A stretch of DNA of 64,000 nt from positions 1-64,000 of the forward strand of contig NZ_BOON01000054.1 in assembly GCF_016863255.1 (NCBI RefSeq). Direction: 5' to 3'. Shown one piece after another: positions 1 through 11,251 of the stretch (the stretch's first letter is position 1; the number at the start of each line of letters is the position of its first letter). Under the pieces are notes generated by a model. The model searched no databases. It saw nothing but the letters and a program-made list of their open reading frames with translations, and was not told the origin of the DNA. The stretch comes from Planosporangium mesophilum. Its GTDB lineage: Bacteria; Actinomycetota; Actinomycetes; Mycobacteriales; Micromonosporaceae. The position numbers were made by a program, and so were the translations under genes.

Positions 1-2102
<2,102 letters not shown>

Positions 2103-2256
2103 TTTCGCCTGAGAAACCGAGAATGAATGCGAACACGCCTGTCTCGGGTCGGGACCATGAGAGGGGCTAGTTCGTGTGGTCATCGCGGCCGCCGCTGCCT
2201 CACGATCGTCCCGTCGAAGTGGCGGTGGATGACCACGGCGAGGAGTTGGAGTGTGC

Positions 2257-3045
2257 TCAGTCGGTAGCTTTGAGATCGTCAGCTTTGAGATCGTCGCGGG
2301 TGTGGTTCACCTGCCTGGTCAGCGCCGTGACCCGGGCCGCCGATTCGTGCCACGGCGTACCGACCTCGTGCAGGGTCAGTACCACGAGGATCCGGCGGTC
2401 GTCGGCGCCGACCGTACCGCTGGTGTGCATCGCGGGCCGGGTGAGGTCGAGGCCGTCGGCGGACGGACCGCCTGCGGAGCCGGCCGTCGATACCGAGGAC
2501 GGGAAGCGGGACCAACCCTGCTTGACGGCCCACGGCCGGTCGACCGCGCTGGGGATGCCGAACCACTGGTCGTGCCCGTCGGCGGCGCACCGCGTCGACC
2601 GGCGCAGGTCGTTCATGACGACGTCTCGGATCCACGGGTCGGCGCTGTCCAGGACGTACCGGTAGACCTTGACCATGTCGGCGGCGGTGACCGCGGTGTA
2701 GCCCCACCAGCCCGGGTACTCGGCGGGTGGCGGCGCACTCTCCGTCAGGCGCAGCTTGGTGATCATTCGCTTGGCGATCTCCGGCCCGCCGTAGCTGTCC
2801 CAGAACCAGTCGGCCGCGTCGTCGTCGCTCGCCCGCAGCATCGATTCGAGCAGAGCGCGTTCCGGCGCCGGCAGGTGCTGCCCGTCTGCCTCCAGCCGGT
2901 CCAGGGCGATCAGGATCTTCACCAGCGACGCGGCGCGGAAGCGCCGGTGCGAATCGTGGTGAACCGTCTCCGCGCCGAGCGTGCGGTCGAAGACGGCGAA
3001 GCTGGCCGTCACGCCGTCGGGTACGGTCGGCGAACTGTTTCCCAT
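2257..3045 (-). CDS. Serine hydrolase of the beta-lactamase/PBP fold
   Basis: The 262-residue protein carries the three active-site signatures of penicillin-recognising serine enzymes. These are S40-L-V-K43 (SxxK), S73-D-D75 in the place of the usual SDN/YxN, and K175-Q-G177 in the place of KTG. There is no signal peptide or transmembrane segment, so it is probably cytosolic, which is unusual for a true beta-lactamase. Such proteins are common in actinomycetes and are mostly uncharacterised esterases or amidases. The C-terminus ends in a duplicated five-residue unit, DDLKA-DDLKA, encoded by a perfect 15-bp tandem repeat at 2266-2295. A strong palindrome separates it from the cox operon upstream, so it is probably transcribed independently. 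Confidence 0.7.
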   Translation of the reverse strand: MGNSSPTVPDGVTASFAVFDRTLGAETVHHDSHRRFRAASLVKILIALDRLEADGQHLPAPERALLESMLRASDDDAADWFWDSYGGPEIAKRMITKLRLTESAPPPAEYPGWWGYTAVTAADMVKVYRYVLDSADPWIRDVVMNDLRRSTRCAADGHDQWFGIPSAVDRPWAVKQGWSRFPSSVSTAGSAGGPSADGLDLTRPAMHTSGTVGADDRRILVVLTLHEVGTPWHESAARVTALTRQVNHTRDDLKADDLKATD

Positions 3046-3070
3046 GCGACGTTCCTTCCCCCGTAGAACA

Positions 3071-3100
3071 CAGGAGGGCGCCCCCGGGGGCGCCCTCCTG
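3071..3100. terminator. Perfect 30-bp palindrome ending the cox operon
   Basis: Two 15-base arms, beginning CAGGAGGGCGCCCCC, form a perfect palindrome with no spacer. It lies 12 bases beyond the coxG stop and just upstream of the serine hydrolase start. There is no T-tract, as is common for actinomycete terminators. It most likely stops cox transcription. Confidence 0.7.
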
Positions 3101-3112
3101 GACCATGAACGG

Positions 3113-3892
3113 TCAGTGGCGTAGCCAACGGACGACCAGCCAGGCCAGCGTCGCCAGTGCTACCACCCCCACGGCATAGAGTCCCAGCCGGCGAGCCGTC
3201 GCGGTGCTCCCGGTGAGCTTGAGCAGATCGATCGGCTCGGCCTCGGCGGAGGCCGGTACCGATGCCGCAGCCGGTGCCACAGCCTGTGGCGGTGTCGCAG
3301 CCTGTGTCGCAGCCGGTGGCGCGGTCGGTGGCGCGGTCGGGGACGAGGCCGGGGACGAGGCCGGTCCGGTAGTGGGGGCCGGCGGCGACGGCCCAGCCCC
3401 GCCCGCAGGCGACTCCGACGACGCTGCAGGAGCAGCAGCAACCGGGGCCGACTCCGTCAGCTTGCCGGCGACGCAGTCGGCGAACTGTCCGATCAGCTTC
3501 GCCCCGACATCAGCGATCATCCCCCTGCCGAACTGCGCCGGTCGCCCCGTCACCGAAAGGTCGGTACCGACGTCGACGCGGGTGGAGTCGCCCTCGCTCG
3601 ACAGCGTCGCGGTCACCGTCGCAGCCGCGGTACCGGCCGACCGGGTGTCCTTGCCGCTGGCGGAGATGACCACCCGGCGGGCCGCCTCGTCGCGCTCGAC
3701 GAAGCGGCCCTTGCCCTGGTACGTGAGCGAGATCGGCCCCAGCTTGACCTTGACCGTACCGGTGAACGCGTCACCGTCGACCCCGGTCAGCGTCGCCCCC
3801 GGCATACAGGGCGCGATCCGGGGCAGGTCGAGCAGGACCTCCCAGGCCTGCTCGACCGGCACCGGAACCGTGAAGCTGTGGTCAAGCCGCAT
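3113..3892 (-). CDS. coxG: CoxG-like SRPBCC protein with C-terminal membrane anchor
   Basis: The first 150 residues match the CO dehydrogenase subunit G family (SRPBCC/START-like fold): PVEQAWEVLLDLPRIAPCMPG near residues 10-30, then GTVKVKLGPI, then the GRGMIADVGAKLIGQF helix. CoxG proteins are not catalytic. In CO dehydrogenase systems CoxG helps recruit the enzyme to the membrane. A low-complexity Ala/Pro/Thr linker of about 70 residues follows, then a single hydrophobic segment, LYAVGVVALATLAWLVVRWL, at the C-terminus, consistent with membrane attachment. The start ATG at 3892 overlaps the end of coxM by 11 bases, so it is translationally coupled as the last gene of the operon. Confidence 0.85.
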   Translation of the reverse strand: MRLDHSFTVPVPVEQAWEVLLDLPRIAPCMPGATLTGVDGDAFTGTVKVKLGPISLTYQGKGRFVERDEAARRVVISASGKDTRSAGTAAATVTATLSSEGDSTRVDVGTDLSVTGRPAQFGRGMIADVGAKLIGQFADCVAGKLTESAPVAAAPAASSESPAGGAGPSPPAPTTGPASSPASSPTAPPTAPPAATQAATPPQAVAPAAASVPASAEAEPIDLLKLTGSTATARRLGLYAVGVVALATLAWLVVRWLRH

Positions 3893-4745
3893 GGGCCTGC
3901 CCCAGCGCCGCCAGGATCGCGCGTTCGGTGAGCACCCTGGCCAGGTGGCTGCGGTACTCCGCCGAGGCGGACAGGTCACCGGTCGGTTCGGCGCCCTCGG
4001 CGGCGTGCCCGGCTGCCGCCCGTACCGTTTCCGCGTCGGCCGAAGCGCCGGTGAGGGCCGACTCGACGGCGGCGGCCCGGACCGGTCTCGTACCCATGTT
4101 GGTCAGCGCCACCCGGGCCTCGGCGATGCCGCCGTTCTCGCGGCGTACCGCGGCGGCGACGCCGACGATGGCCCAGCCCTGCGCCGTCCGGTTGAACTTC
4201 TCGTAGCGCGTCGACCAGCCCTCGCCCCGCTTCGGTAGCCGGATCGAGGTCAGCACCTCACCGGGCTCCAGCGCCGTGGTGAGGTAGTCGACGAAGAAGT
4301 CCGCCGCCGGGACGCCGCGCCGCCCGCCCGCACCGGCGATCTCCAGCGTCGCGTCCAGCGCGACCGCCACCGCGGGCAGGTCACCGGCCGGGTCGGCGTG
4401 GGCGAGCGAGCCGCCCAGGGTGCCCCGGTGGCGTACCTGCCGGTCCGCGACGGTGCCGGTCGCCTGCGCCAGCAGTGGCGCGTACCGGTTGACCAGCGGG
4501 TCGGCCAGGACCGACGCGTGCGTGGTCATCGCACCGATCACCAGGTCGTCGCCGTCGGAGTGGACGCCGCGCAGGGCGTCGAGGCCGGCGAGGTCGACCA
4601 GTACGGTGGGCGCGGCCAGTCGCAACCGCAGCAGCGGGATCAGGCTCTGGCCGCCGGCCAGCACCTTGGCGTCCTCGTCGGCGAGGGCCGCCACTGCTTC
4701 CTCTACTGTGGATGGACGAGCATAGTCGAACGGCGCCGGGATCAT
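3882..4745 (-). CDS. coxM: CO dehydrogenase-type medium (FAD) subunit
   Basis: The 287-residue FAD-binding subunit of a molybdenum hydroxylase starts [11 protein letters not shown], as is typical of CoxM. It carries the FAD motifs AGGQSLIPLL (about 30-39) and TLGGSLAHADPAGD (about 110-123), followed by the CO_deh_flav_C domain with LTSIRLPKRGEG. In this enzyme class it passes electrons from the iron-sulfur subunit to the electron acceptor. Its ATG overlaps the coxL stop as ATGA (4742-4745), so the two are coupled. Length and domain order are normal. Confidence 0.92.
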   Translation of the reverse strand: MIPAPFDYARPSTVEEAVAALADEDAKVLAGGQSLIPLLRLRLAAPTVLVDLAGLDALRGVHSDGDDLVIGAMTTHASVLADPLVNRYAPLLAQATGTVADRQVRHRGTLGGSLAHADPAGDLPAVAVALDATLEIAGAGGRRGVPAADFFVDYLTTALEPGEVLTSIRLPKRGEGWSTRYEKFNRTAQGWAIVGVAAAVRRENGGIAEARVALTNMGTRPVRAAAVESALTGASADAETVRAAAGHAAEGAEPTGDLSASAEYRSHLARVLTERAILAALGQAHAA

Positions 4746-7111
4746 GCTCCACCTCCTTGGGCCGCCCGCCATACCCGCTCCGGCGTGCACGGCATCTGGA
4801 TGTCGTTGACGCCGTACGGGCGCAGCGCGTCGACGATCGCGTTGACCACGGCCGGCGTGGAGGCGATGGTGCCCGCCTCGCCGACGCCCTTGGTGCCCAG
4901 CGGGTGGTCGGGCGCCGGGCTCTCGGTACGGTCGGTGACGATGTCGACCAGGTCGGCCGGGCTGGGCAGGGTGTAGTCGACGAACGTGCCCGACAGCAGG
5001 TTGCCGTCGGCGTCGTAGACCGCGTCCTCGAACAGCGCCTGGGCGACGCCCTGCGCCACACCGCCGTGTACCTGGCCCTCGACGATCAGCGGGTTGATCA
5101 CCCGGCCGATGTCGTCGACCGCCACGTACTTGCGGATCGCCACCCGCCCGGTCTGGGTGTCCACCTCGGCCGCGCACAGGTGGGTGCCGTGCGGGAACGA
5201 GAAGTTGACCGGGTCGTAGACGGCGTCGGCGTCCAGCGTCGGCTCGACCCCGTCCGGCAGATCGTGCGCGGCGAAGACCGCCAGCGCGCAGTCGGCGAGG
5301 CTCTTGCCGTTGTCGGGGTTGCCGCGTACCCGGAACTGGCCGCCGGTGAACTCCAGGTCGGCCGGGTCGCACTCGAGCATGTGCGCGGCGATCGGCTTGG
5401 CCTTGTCGACGACCTTCTGGCAGGCGTTGTACAGCGCGATGCCGCCCACCGCCAGGGACCGGGACCCGTACGTGTCCAGACCCTTGTACGAGGTACGCGT
5501 GTCGCCGTGCAGCACCTCGACGTCGTCGAACGCCACCCCCAGCTGGTCGGCCACGATCTGGCTCCACGCCGTCTCGTGGCCCTGTCCGTGCGGCGACGTA
5601 CCGGTGACGACCTCGACCTTGCCGGTGGGCAGCATCCGGATGCTCGCCGTCTCCCAGCCACCGGCGCCGTAGCGCAGGCTGCCCAGCACCCGCGACGGGG
5701 CCAGGCCGCACATCTCGGTGTAGGTGGACACCCCGATGCCCAACTGCACCGTGTCCCCGGAGTCGCGCCGCTGCGCCTGTTCGCGCCGGAGTTCGTCGTA
5801 CCCGAGGAGCTCCAGCGCCCGGGTGGTCGCCGCCTCGTAGTCGCCGGAGTCGTAGGTCAGCCCGGCGACCGTGGTGTACGGGAACTCGTCGGCGTTGATC
5901 CAGTTGCGCCGGCGTACCTCGACCGGGTCGAGCCCGACCTCGACGGCGAGCTCGTCCATGATCCGCTCGATCGCGTACGTGGCCTCGGGCCGGCCGGCGC
6001 CCCGGTACGCGTCGGTGAACGTGGTGTTGGTGAAGACGCCGGTGCACTCGAAGCGGTACGCCGGGATCTTGTAGATGGCGTTGTACATGAAGGCGCCGAG
6101 GATCGGCACGCCGGGTGTGACCAGCCCGAGGTAGGCACCCATGTTGGCCAGCAGCTTCACCCGCAGGCCGGTGATCGTGCCGTCACGGCGGGCCGCCAGC
6201 TCGATGTCCTGGATCATGTCGCGGCCGTGGTGGGCCGAGACCAGGCTGTCGGAGCGGGACTCGGTGTACTTCACCGGCTTGCCCAGCCGCTTCGCCGCCA
6301 CGAAGGCGATCAGCTCCTCCGGTGTGACCTGCAGCTTCCCGCCGAACCCGCCGCCCACATCGGGGGCGACGACGCGCACCTTGTGCTCCGGCGTCCCGGT
6401 GATCGCGGAGACGAGGAAGCGCAGGATGTGCGGGATCTGGGTGGCCGACCAGATCGTGTACTGGTCGCCGGTCGGGTCGACGACCACGCTGCGCGGCTCC
6501 ATGAACGCCGGGATCAGGCGCTGCTGCCGGTACCGTCGCTTGATGACGACCTCGGCGCCGTCGAGGGCGGCGTCGACCGCCTCGCCGGTGCCGGCCTCGC
6601 CGGAGTCGAAGACCCAGGTGTACGAGCGGTTCGTGCCCTTGTCGGCGTGGACCAGGTCGGCACCGTCGGCCAGGGCGGCCTCCAGGTCCAGCACGACCGG
6701 CAGCGCCTCGTAGTCGACCTCGACGGCGGCGAGGGCGTCCAGTGCCGCGGCCCGGGACCGGGCGACGACCACCGCGACCGGCTCGCCGACGTGGCGTACC
6801 TCGTCCACGGCGAGCGGCGGATGGTCCGGATGCACCATGTCCTCGGTCACCGGCCAGGCGCAGGGCAGGCCGCCCTGGATGTCGGCCACGTCGCGGCCGC
6901 TGAACGCGTCCACCACGCCGGACAGTTCGCGTGCGGCGCTGGTATCCACGTGGGTGATCCTGGCGTGGGCCACGGGGGAGCGCAGGATCGCCAGGTGCAG
7001 CATGCCCGGCAGCACCACGTTCTCGGTCCACATGGTACGACCGGTGATCAGCCGGGCGTCCTCCTTGCGGCGCCGGGGCGAGCCGACCTCACGCTCTTCG
7101 GTAACGGTCAT
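4742..7111 (-). CDS. coxL: CO dehydrogenase large subunit, form II (molybdenum hydroxylase)
   Basis: The 789-residue molybdopterin subunit of the xanthine oxidase superfamily has [10 protein letters not shown] near 250 and the active-site loop AYRGAGR at 368-374. That loop is the form II signature; form I enzymes have AYxCSFR. The conserved catalytic glutamate lies in KGVGEAG (E745). Form II enzymes are widespread in actinomycetes. Some oxidise CO slowly and the physiological substrate of others is unproven, so the precise reaction is inferred. It sits between coxS (12-base gap) and coxM (ATGA overlap) in an S-L-M-G operon, whereas many form I operons are ordered M-S-L. Confidence 0.92.
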   Translation of the reverse strand: MTVTEEREVGSPRRRKEDARLITGRTMWTENVVLPGMLHLAILRSPVAHARITHVDTSAARELSGVVDAFSGRDVADIQGGLPCAWPVTEDMVHPDHPPLAVDEVRHVGEPVAVVVARSRAAALDALAAVEVDYEALPVVLDLEAALADGADLVHADKGTNRSYTWVFDSGEAGTGEAVDAALDGAEVVIKRRYRQQRLIPAFMEPRSVVVDPTGDQYTIWSATQIPHILRFLVSAITGTPEHKVRVVAPDVGGGFGGKLQVTPEELIAFVAAKRLGKPVKYTESRSDSLVSAHHGRDMIQDIELAARRDGTITGLRVKLLANMGAYLGLVTPGVPILGAFMYNAIYKIPAYRFECTGVFTNTTFTDAYRGAGRPEATYAIERIMDELAVEVGLDPVEVRRRNWINADEFPYTTVAGLTYDSGDYEAATTRALELLGYDELRREQAQRRDSGDTVQLGIGVSTYTEMCGLAPSRVLGSLRYGAGGWETASIRMLPTGKVEVVTGTSPHGQGHETAWSQIVADQLGVAFDDVEVLHGDTRTSYKGLDTYGSRSLAVGGIALYNACQKVVDKAKPIAAHMLECDPADLEFTGGQFRVRGNPDNGKSLADCALAVFAAHDLPDGVEPTLDADAVYDPVNFSFPHGTHLCAAEVDTQTGRVAIRKYVAVDDIGRVINPLIVEGQVHGGVAQGVAQALFEDAVYDADGNLLSGTFVDYTLPSPADLVDIVTDRTESPAPDHPLGTKGVGEAGTIASTPAVVNAIVDALRPYGVNDIQMPCTPERVWRAAQGGGA

Positions 7112-7123
7112 CGTTTCACCACC

Positions 7124-7726
7124 TCACGGCACCGGCTGGGGGACGGCCTCGTCGGGCGTACCCTCGGACGGCAGGCCGCCGTCCGGAGTGGCCGCGTCGA
7201 CGGCTTCGACAGTGGGGGGCTCGGGCTCGGCGGACGTACCCGCCTCCCGGGCGGCGGCGGCCGCGTCGCGTACCGCGCGCACGATGTTCTGGTATCCCGT
7301 GCAGCGGCACAGGTTGCCCTCGAGCCCCTCACGGATCTCGTCGTCGGTGGGGTCGGGGTTCTCGCTGAGCAGGTCGACGGCGGCCATGATCATGCCGGGC
7401 GTGCAGAACCCGCACTGCAGGGCGTGGCGTTCGTGGAAGGCCCGCTGCACCGGGTGCAGCGTGTTGCCGGGGCCGGCCAGCCCCTCGATGGTGGTGATCT
7501 CGCGGCCGTCGGCCTGGACGGCCAGGACCGAACAGCTCTTCACACCGACGAGGCGGCCGTCCGGGTCTGACATGAGGACGGTGCAGGCGCCGCAGTTGCT
7601 GGTGTCGCAACCGACCACCGTGCCGACCTTGCCGAGCTGTTCACGCAGGTGATGGACGAGAAGGGTACGTGGTTCGACGTCGTCGTCGTAACGAACGCCA
7701 TCGACCGTGACGCTGATCCGGGTCAT
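7124..7726 (-). CDS. coxS: CO dehydrogenase small (2Fe-2S) subunit
   Basis: This two-domain iron-sulfur subunit has the plant-ferredoxin-like cluster ligands C40, C45, C48 and C65, then the second cluster pattern C105-G-F-C108 and C140-R-C142. All eight cysteines expected of CoxS/XdhA-type subunits are present. It is longer than usual (200 against about 160 residues) because of an acidic, Pro/Ala-rich tail after residue 160 that is probably disordered. It is the first gene of the structural operon, so the cox promoter should lie just upstream. Confidence 0.92.
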   Translation of the reverse strand: MTRISVTVDGVRYDDDVEPRTLLVHHLREQLGKVGTVVGCDTSNCGACTVLMSDPDGRLVGVKSCSVLAVQADGREITTIEGLAGPGNTLHPVQRAFHERHALQCGFCTPGMIMAAVDLLSENPDPTDDEIREGLEGNLCRCTGYQNIVRAVRDAAAAAREAGTSAEPEPPTVEAVDAATPDGGLPSEGTPDEAVPQPVP

Positions 7727-8114
7727 CAGGCCTCCCCACTTTCGGGGTTCGGTGCCCGCCGGACCGAGCCGGGATCGGCCGAGTTCGATATCGCTGATTG
7801 CGGCGTTCCGAACTCCGTGATCAAGGCGTAGGCCGTACGGGCGGAAGGGGCGCGTCCACCCCCGGCGCCATCGCCACGTGCGCGCCCCTCCTCTCGCTGC
7901 CGGCTCAGACGTCGAAGGTCATCTTTGCGCGCTGCCCAATAGACAATCTCGTCGCGCGGCTCGCCGCAAGACCTTGGACGAAACCTCGTGGAAATCAACC
8001 CGTAGCGGGTGCGCAGCGAGTCGGCGACTCGGGCCGTCCACCGTGGCATGAGTTGCTCCTCGCCGGGTACGCACGCGCAGCCTGCCCGTCACCCCAGCGA
8101 GGAGAAGTTCCCCG
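7727..8114. promoter_or_regulatory. Intergenic region, divergent promoters for coxS and the SGNH gene
   Basis: This 388-base gap separates the minus-strand cox operon from a plus-strand secreted hydrolase. A minus-strand open frame of 107 codons reaches to 7726 and overlaps the coxS start. Its composition does not look like a real protein and no family is recognised, so I do not call it. The stretch near 7780-7830 and 7915-7960 is less GC-rich, as expected of promoters, but I cannot assign boxes. Confidence 0.45.
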
Positions 8115-8903
8115 GTGTCGATGCGAAACCCCGTGCCGCGGCGCGCACTCCTGGCCAGTGCGGTGTTGACGGCGATGATCGCGACCGGCGCGGCGATCGC
8201 GTCGACCGGCGGCGCGCCCGACCAGCCCGATCCGGCCCCCCGGTTCGACCCGGGCCACCCGACCGACCTCGCGGCCCCGGACCACCGGGCGGCGCCGGAT
8301 CACAGGGCGGAGCCGGCCAGCCGGATCCTCGTGATCGGCGACAGCATCATGGCACTCCAGGGCCGGATGCCGAGGCTGCGCGAACTGCTCGACGCGGCCG
8401 GCGTGGGCTACGAACTGCGCAACGCCGGTACCGGCGGCATCGGTACCGGCGACGTCATTGCGGCGGTGCCGCAGCTCGTGAACGCCTTCCTGCCGGACCT
8501 CATCGTGCACGCGATCGGGACCAACGACGAGATCAACGGGTTCGAGGAGCGCTACCGCCGGTGCCTCGACACCATCTTCAAGTGGAAGCCGGACGTCGTG
8601 GTCGTTCCCGCGTTCCTGCAGTACGCGGTGAGCCCGCCGGCCCCGCCGTGGCTGTCCGTACGGGAGAAGAACGACGCCATCTACCGCCAGACGTTCCCCG
8701 ACGGCGCGTTCCGGCCGGGGGTCGTGGGGTTCGCGAGGTTCGACCAGATCCCGCAGCGCTACCTCGACCCGAGCGGCTTCCACCCCTCACCGGCGGGCTG
8801 CGTCAAGTACCAGGAGCAGATCTACCGGGGGCTGGAGGAGTCGGGCAAGCTCAAGCTGCCCCCGCTGCCCGCCGACGCGGCGCTCGGCGTCAGCCGACCC
8901 TGA
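8115..8903 (+). CDS. Secreted SGNH/GDSL-type hydrolase
   Basis: An N-terminal signal sequence (ALLASAVLTAMIATGAAIAS) precedes a Pro/Asp-rich linker and an SGNH domain. Block I is GDSIM with the nucleophile S77, and block III is GTND with N137. The block V histidine is H223 in SGFHPS, but the position three before it, usually Asp, is Ser. A nearby D218 might serve instead. These enzymes act as esterases, lipases or carbohydrate deacetylases and the substrate cannot be read here. The GTG at 8115 follows GAGGAGAAG with good spacing; an ATG lies at 8121. The gene interrupts the cox region on the opposite strand. Confidence 0.75.
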   Translation: MSMRNPVPRRALLASAVLTAMIATGAAIASTGGAPDQPDPAPRFDPGHPTDLAAPDHRAAPDHRAEPASRILVIGDSIMALQGRMPRLRELLDAAGVGYELRNAGTGGIGTGDVIAAVPQLVNAFLPDLIVHAIGTNDEINGFEERYRRCLDTIFKWKPDVVVVPAFLQYAVSPPAPPWLSVREKNDAIYRQTFPDGAFRPGVVGFARFDQIPQRYLDPSGFHPSPAGCVKYQEQIYRGLEESGKLKLPPLPADAALGVSRP

Positions 8904-9000
8904 CTGACGCGATCGTGGACACGTGGCGGGGGTTGTGGCACCGCCACGTGCCCGAGATCGCGGGAGCGGGACGGTGCGGTGCGGGCAGGGCAGGGGCGGC

Positions 9001-10140
9001 TCAGCCGTGGTGGATGCGGCCGTCCAGTTCGGTCAGCCGCTCGCCGCTGCCGCCCCAGCGGGCCGCGATGATCTCCGCGGCGACGCTCACCGCGGTCTCC
9101 TCGGGGGTACGCGCGCCCAGGTCCAGGCCGACCGGCGAGGACAGCTTCGCCAGTTCGGCCTCGGTGAGCCCGGCCTCGCGCAACCGGGCCATCCGGTCGT
9201 CGTGGGTACGCCGCGAGCCCATCGCGCCGACGTAGGCCAGGGGCAGCCGCAGCGCCACCTCCAGCACCGGCCCGTCGAACTTCGGGTCGTGGGTGAGGAC
9301 GCAGACGACCGTACGCTCGTCGATGCGACCCCCGTCGACCTCCGCCCGCAGGTACCGGTGCGGCCAGTCGACCACCACCTCGTCGGCTTCGGGGAAGCGG
9401 CGGCTGGTGGCGAAGACCGGCCGGGCGTCGCAGACGGTGACGTGGTAGCCGAGGAACCCGCCGATCCGGGCCACCGCGGCGGCGAAGTCGATGGCTCCGA
9501 AGACGATCATGCGTGGCTTCGGGGCGTAGCTCGCGACGAAGACGGTCAGCTCGTCGCCGCGGCGCTGCCCGTCGTACCCGTAGTGCAGCGTCCCGCTGCG
9601 CCCGGCGGCGAGCATGCCCCGCGCGTCGTCGGTCGCGGCGTCGTCGAGTCGCGCCGTGCCGAGCGTGCCCTCGGTCCGGTCGGTCCAGACCACCAGCCGC
9701 CCGCCCAGCCGCTTCTCCGGATCCGCGCCGGCCGAGTCGGCCGAGCCGGCGGCCACACACGTCACCACCGCGACCGGGACGCCGGCGCGGATCGCCTCGG
9801 CCACCGCGCCCAGTTGCGGGAAGCTCTCCCGGTCGACGCGCTCGACGAAGATGTCGATGATGCCGCCGCAGGTCAACCCGACCGCGAACGCGTCGTCGTC
9901 GGACACCCCGTAGCGCTGCAGCACCGGGGCGCCGGTCGCGGTCACGTCGCTGGCCAGGTCGTACACGGCGCCCTCGACGCAGCCGCCGGAGACGCTGCCC
10001 ACCGCGGAACCGTCCGGGCCGACCAGCATCACCGCGCCGGCGGGCCGGGGAGACGAGCGCCAGGTGGCGACGACGGTACCCATTCCCACCGGTTCGCCGG
10101 CGTCCCACCAGCGCGCCAGGTCGTCCAATACGTCACGCAC
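9001..10140 (-). CDS. XdhC/CoxI-family molybdenum-cofactor maturation protein
   Basis: The 379-residue protein has the XdhC N-terminal domain, with SVSGGCVEGAVYDLA near 48-62 and the conserved LTCGGIIDIFVE near 89-100. After residue 200 comes a Rossmann-like XdhC C-terminal domain, with VTVCDARPVFATSRRFPEAD and YVGAMGSRRTHDDR. Relatives bind the molybdenum cofactor and help sulfurate or insert it into CO or xanthine dehydrogenases. The GTG start overlaps the coxE stop by 8 bases. It is the last gene of the maturation operon and presumably serves coxL nearby. Confidence 0.88.
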   Translation of the reverse strand: MRDVLDDLARWWDAGEPVGMGTVVATWRSSPRPAGAVMLVGPDGSAVGSVSGGCVEGAVYDLASDVTATGAPVLQRYGVSDDDAFAVGLTCGGIIDIFVERVDRESFPQLGAVAEAIRAGVPVAVVTCVAAGSADSAGADPEKRLGGRLVVWTDRTEGTLGTARLDDAATDDARGMLAAGRSGTLHYGYDGQRRGDELTVFVASYAPKPRMIVFGAIDFAAAVARIGGFLGYHVTVCDARPVFATSRRFPEADEVVVDWPHRYLRAEVDGGRIDERTVVCVLTHDPKFDGPVLEVALRLPLAYVGAMGSRRTHDDRMARLREAGLTEAELAKLSSPVGLDLGARTPEETAVSVAAEIIAARWGGSGERLTELDGRIHHG

Positions 10141-11251
10141 GTGAGATCACCACAACCAACTCCTCAAGGGCGCCGATACTGTGCCCGGCCACGAAATCGT
10201 CAAGGTACGGCAGCGCGGCCGCCATGCCGCCGGCGAGTGGCGCGTAGCCGGGCTTGCCGCGGTGCGGGTTGACCCAGACCAGCCGGTACGCCAGGCGCGA
10301 CAGCCGTTGCAGTTGGGCGGCGAGCGCCGCCGGGTCACCGCGTTCCCACCCGTCGCTGCACACCACCACGACCGCACCGCGCGCGGTACCGCGCTGCCCC
10401 CACCGGGTGAGGAAGGCGGCCAGCGAGTCCGCGAGACGGGTACCCCCGTGCCAGTCAGGGATGGCGGAACCGGCGGCGCGCAGCGCGGCGTCCGGATCGC
10501 GGTGGCGCAGTGCCCGGGTCACCCGGGTCAGCCGGGTACCGATGGTGAACACCTCGCAGACCGCCGGCCGCCGGCGTACCGCGGCGTGCCCGAACCGCAG
10601 CAGGGCGTCGGCGTACGGAGTCATCGAGCCGGACACGTCGAGCAGGATGACCAGCCTGCGGGGCTTGGTACGGCGCCGGCGTCGCCGCAGCCGGGCCGGC
10701 TCGCCGGCCTGGGTCAGGGTGTGGCGTACGGTCCGGCGCGGATCCACCTCGCCGCGCCGCGCCGGCCGGTGCCGCCGGCTGCGCCGGGGCGCGGTGGCCG
10801 GTGCGAGCAGGCCGATCAGCCGTCGTACCTCGTCCCGCTCCCCGCTCGACAGCGCCGCCACGTCGCGGTGCCGCAGTACCTCGGTGGTACTGGCCGACAG
10901 CGCCACCACCTGCTCGGGCTCCTCCTGCTCCACGGCGTCGGCGGGGGGACCGGACGTGAACGGCGCGAAGACCCGGGGGAGCCGCGGCCGCGCCGGCAAC
11001 CACGCGTCCCGGGCCGGCTTCCCACCCCCGAAGTAGGCCGCGAAGGCCGCGTCGTAGATCGGCAGGTCGTCGGGCTGGCCGCAGAGGGTGAGGCGGCCGG
11101 CCCAGTACACGGCCTCGGGTCCGAGCGCCTCGACGGCGGTGACCATCGCCTGTACCCGGTCCGGGGTGGCGGCCACCCCGGCGTGCCGCAGCGTGCGGGC
11201 AAAACCGACCAGCGCTCCGGTCACCTCGGTGCTCACGGCTCCGCTGTTCAT
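10133..11251 (-). CDS. coxE: CoxE-like von Willebrand A domain protein
   Basis: This is a CoxE/VWA-containing protein of 372 residues. The N-terminal half is the CoxE helical region, with FARTLRHAGVAATPDRV near 16-32. The C-terminal half carries a VWA fold with the metal-ion-dependent adhesion motif DVSGSM near 213-218 and a highly basic linker before it. In CO dehydrogenase systems CoxD (AAA ATPase) and CoxE form a chaperone pair that matures the copper/molybdenum site. The ATG overlaps the coxD stop as ATGA, showing translational coupling with its partner ATPase. Confidence 0.88.
   Translation of the reverse strand: MNSGAVSTEVTGALVGFARTLRHAGVAATPDRVQAMVTAVEALGPEAVYWAGRLTLCGQPDDLPIYDAAFAAYFGGGKPARDAWLPARPRLPRVFAPFTSGPPADAVEQEEPEQVVALSASTTEVLRHRDVAALSSGERDEVRRLIGLLAPATAPRRSRRHRPARRGEVDPRRTVRHTLTQAGEPARLRRRRRRTKPRRLVILLDVSGSMTPYADALLRFGHAAVRRRPAVCEVFTIGTRLTRVTRALRHRDPDAALRAAGSAIPDWHGGTRLADSLAAFLTRWGQRGTARGAVVVVCSDGWERGDPAALAAQLQRLSRLAYRLVWVNPHRGKPGYAPLAGGMAAALPYLDDFVAGHSIGALEELVVVISRA

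Noticed and set aside
3290-3380. Repeated GCAGCCGGTG-like words in coxG as a minisatellite or CRISPR-like array
   Set aside because: They encode the low-complexity Ala/Pro/Thr linker of CoxG and are neither regular nor separated by unique spacers.
4712-7570. 952-codon plus-strand ORF opposite coxL/coxS
   Set aside because: Antisense shadow typical of high-GC coding DNA. The minus strand has complete CO dehydrogenase motifs.
7726-8049. 107-codon minus-strand ORF overlapping the coxS start
   Set aside because: No family resemblance, poor amino acid composition and no ribosome site; more likely the promoter region.
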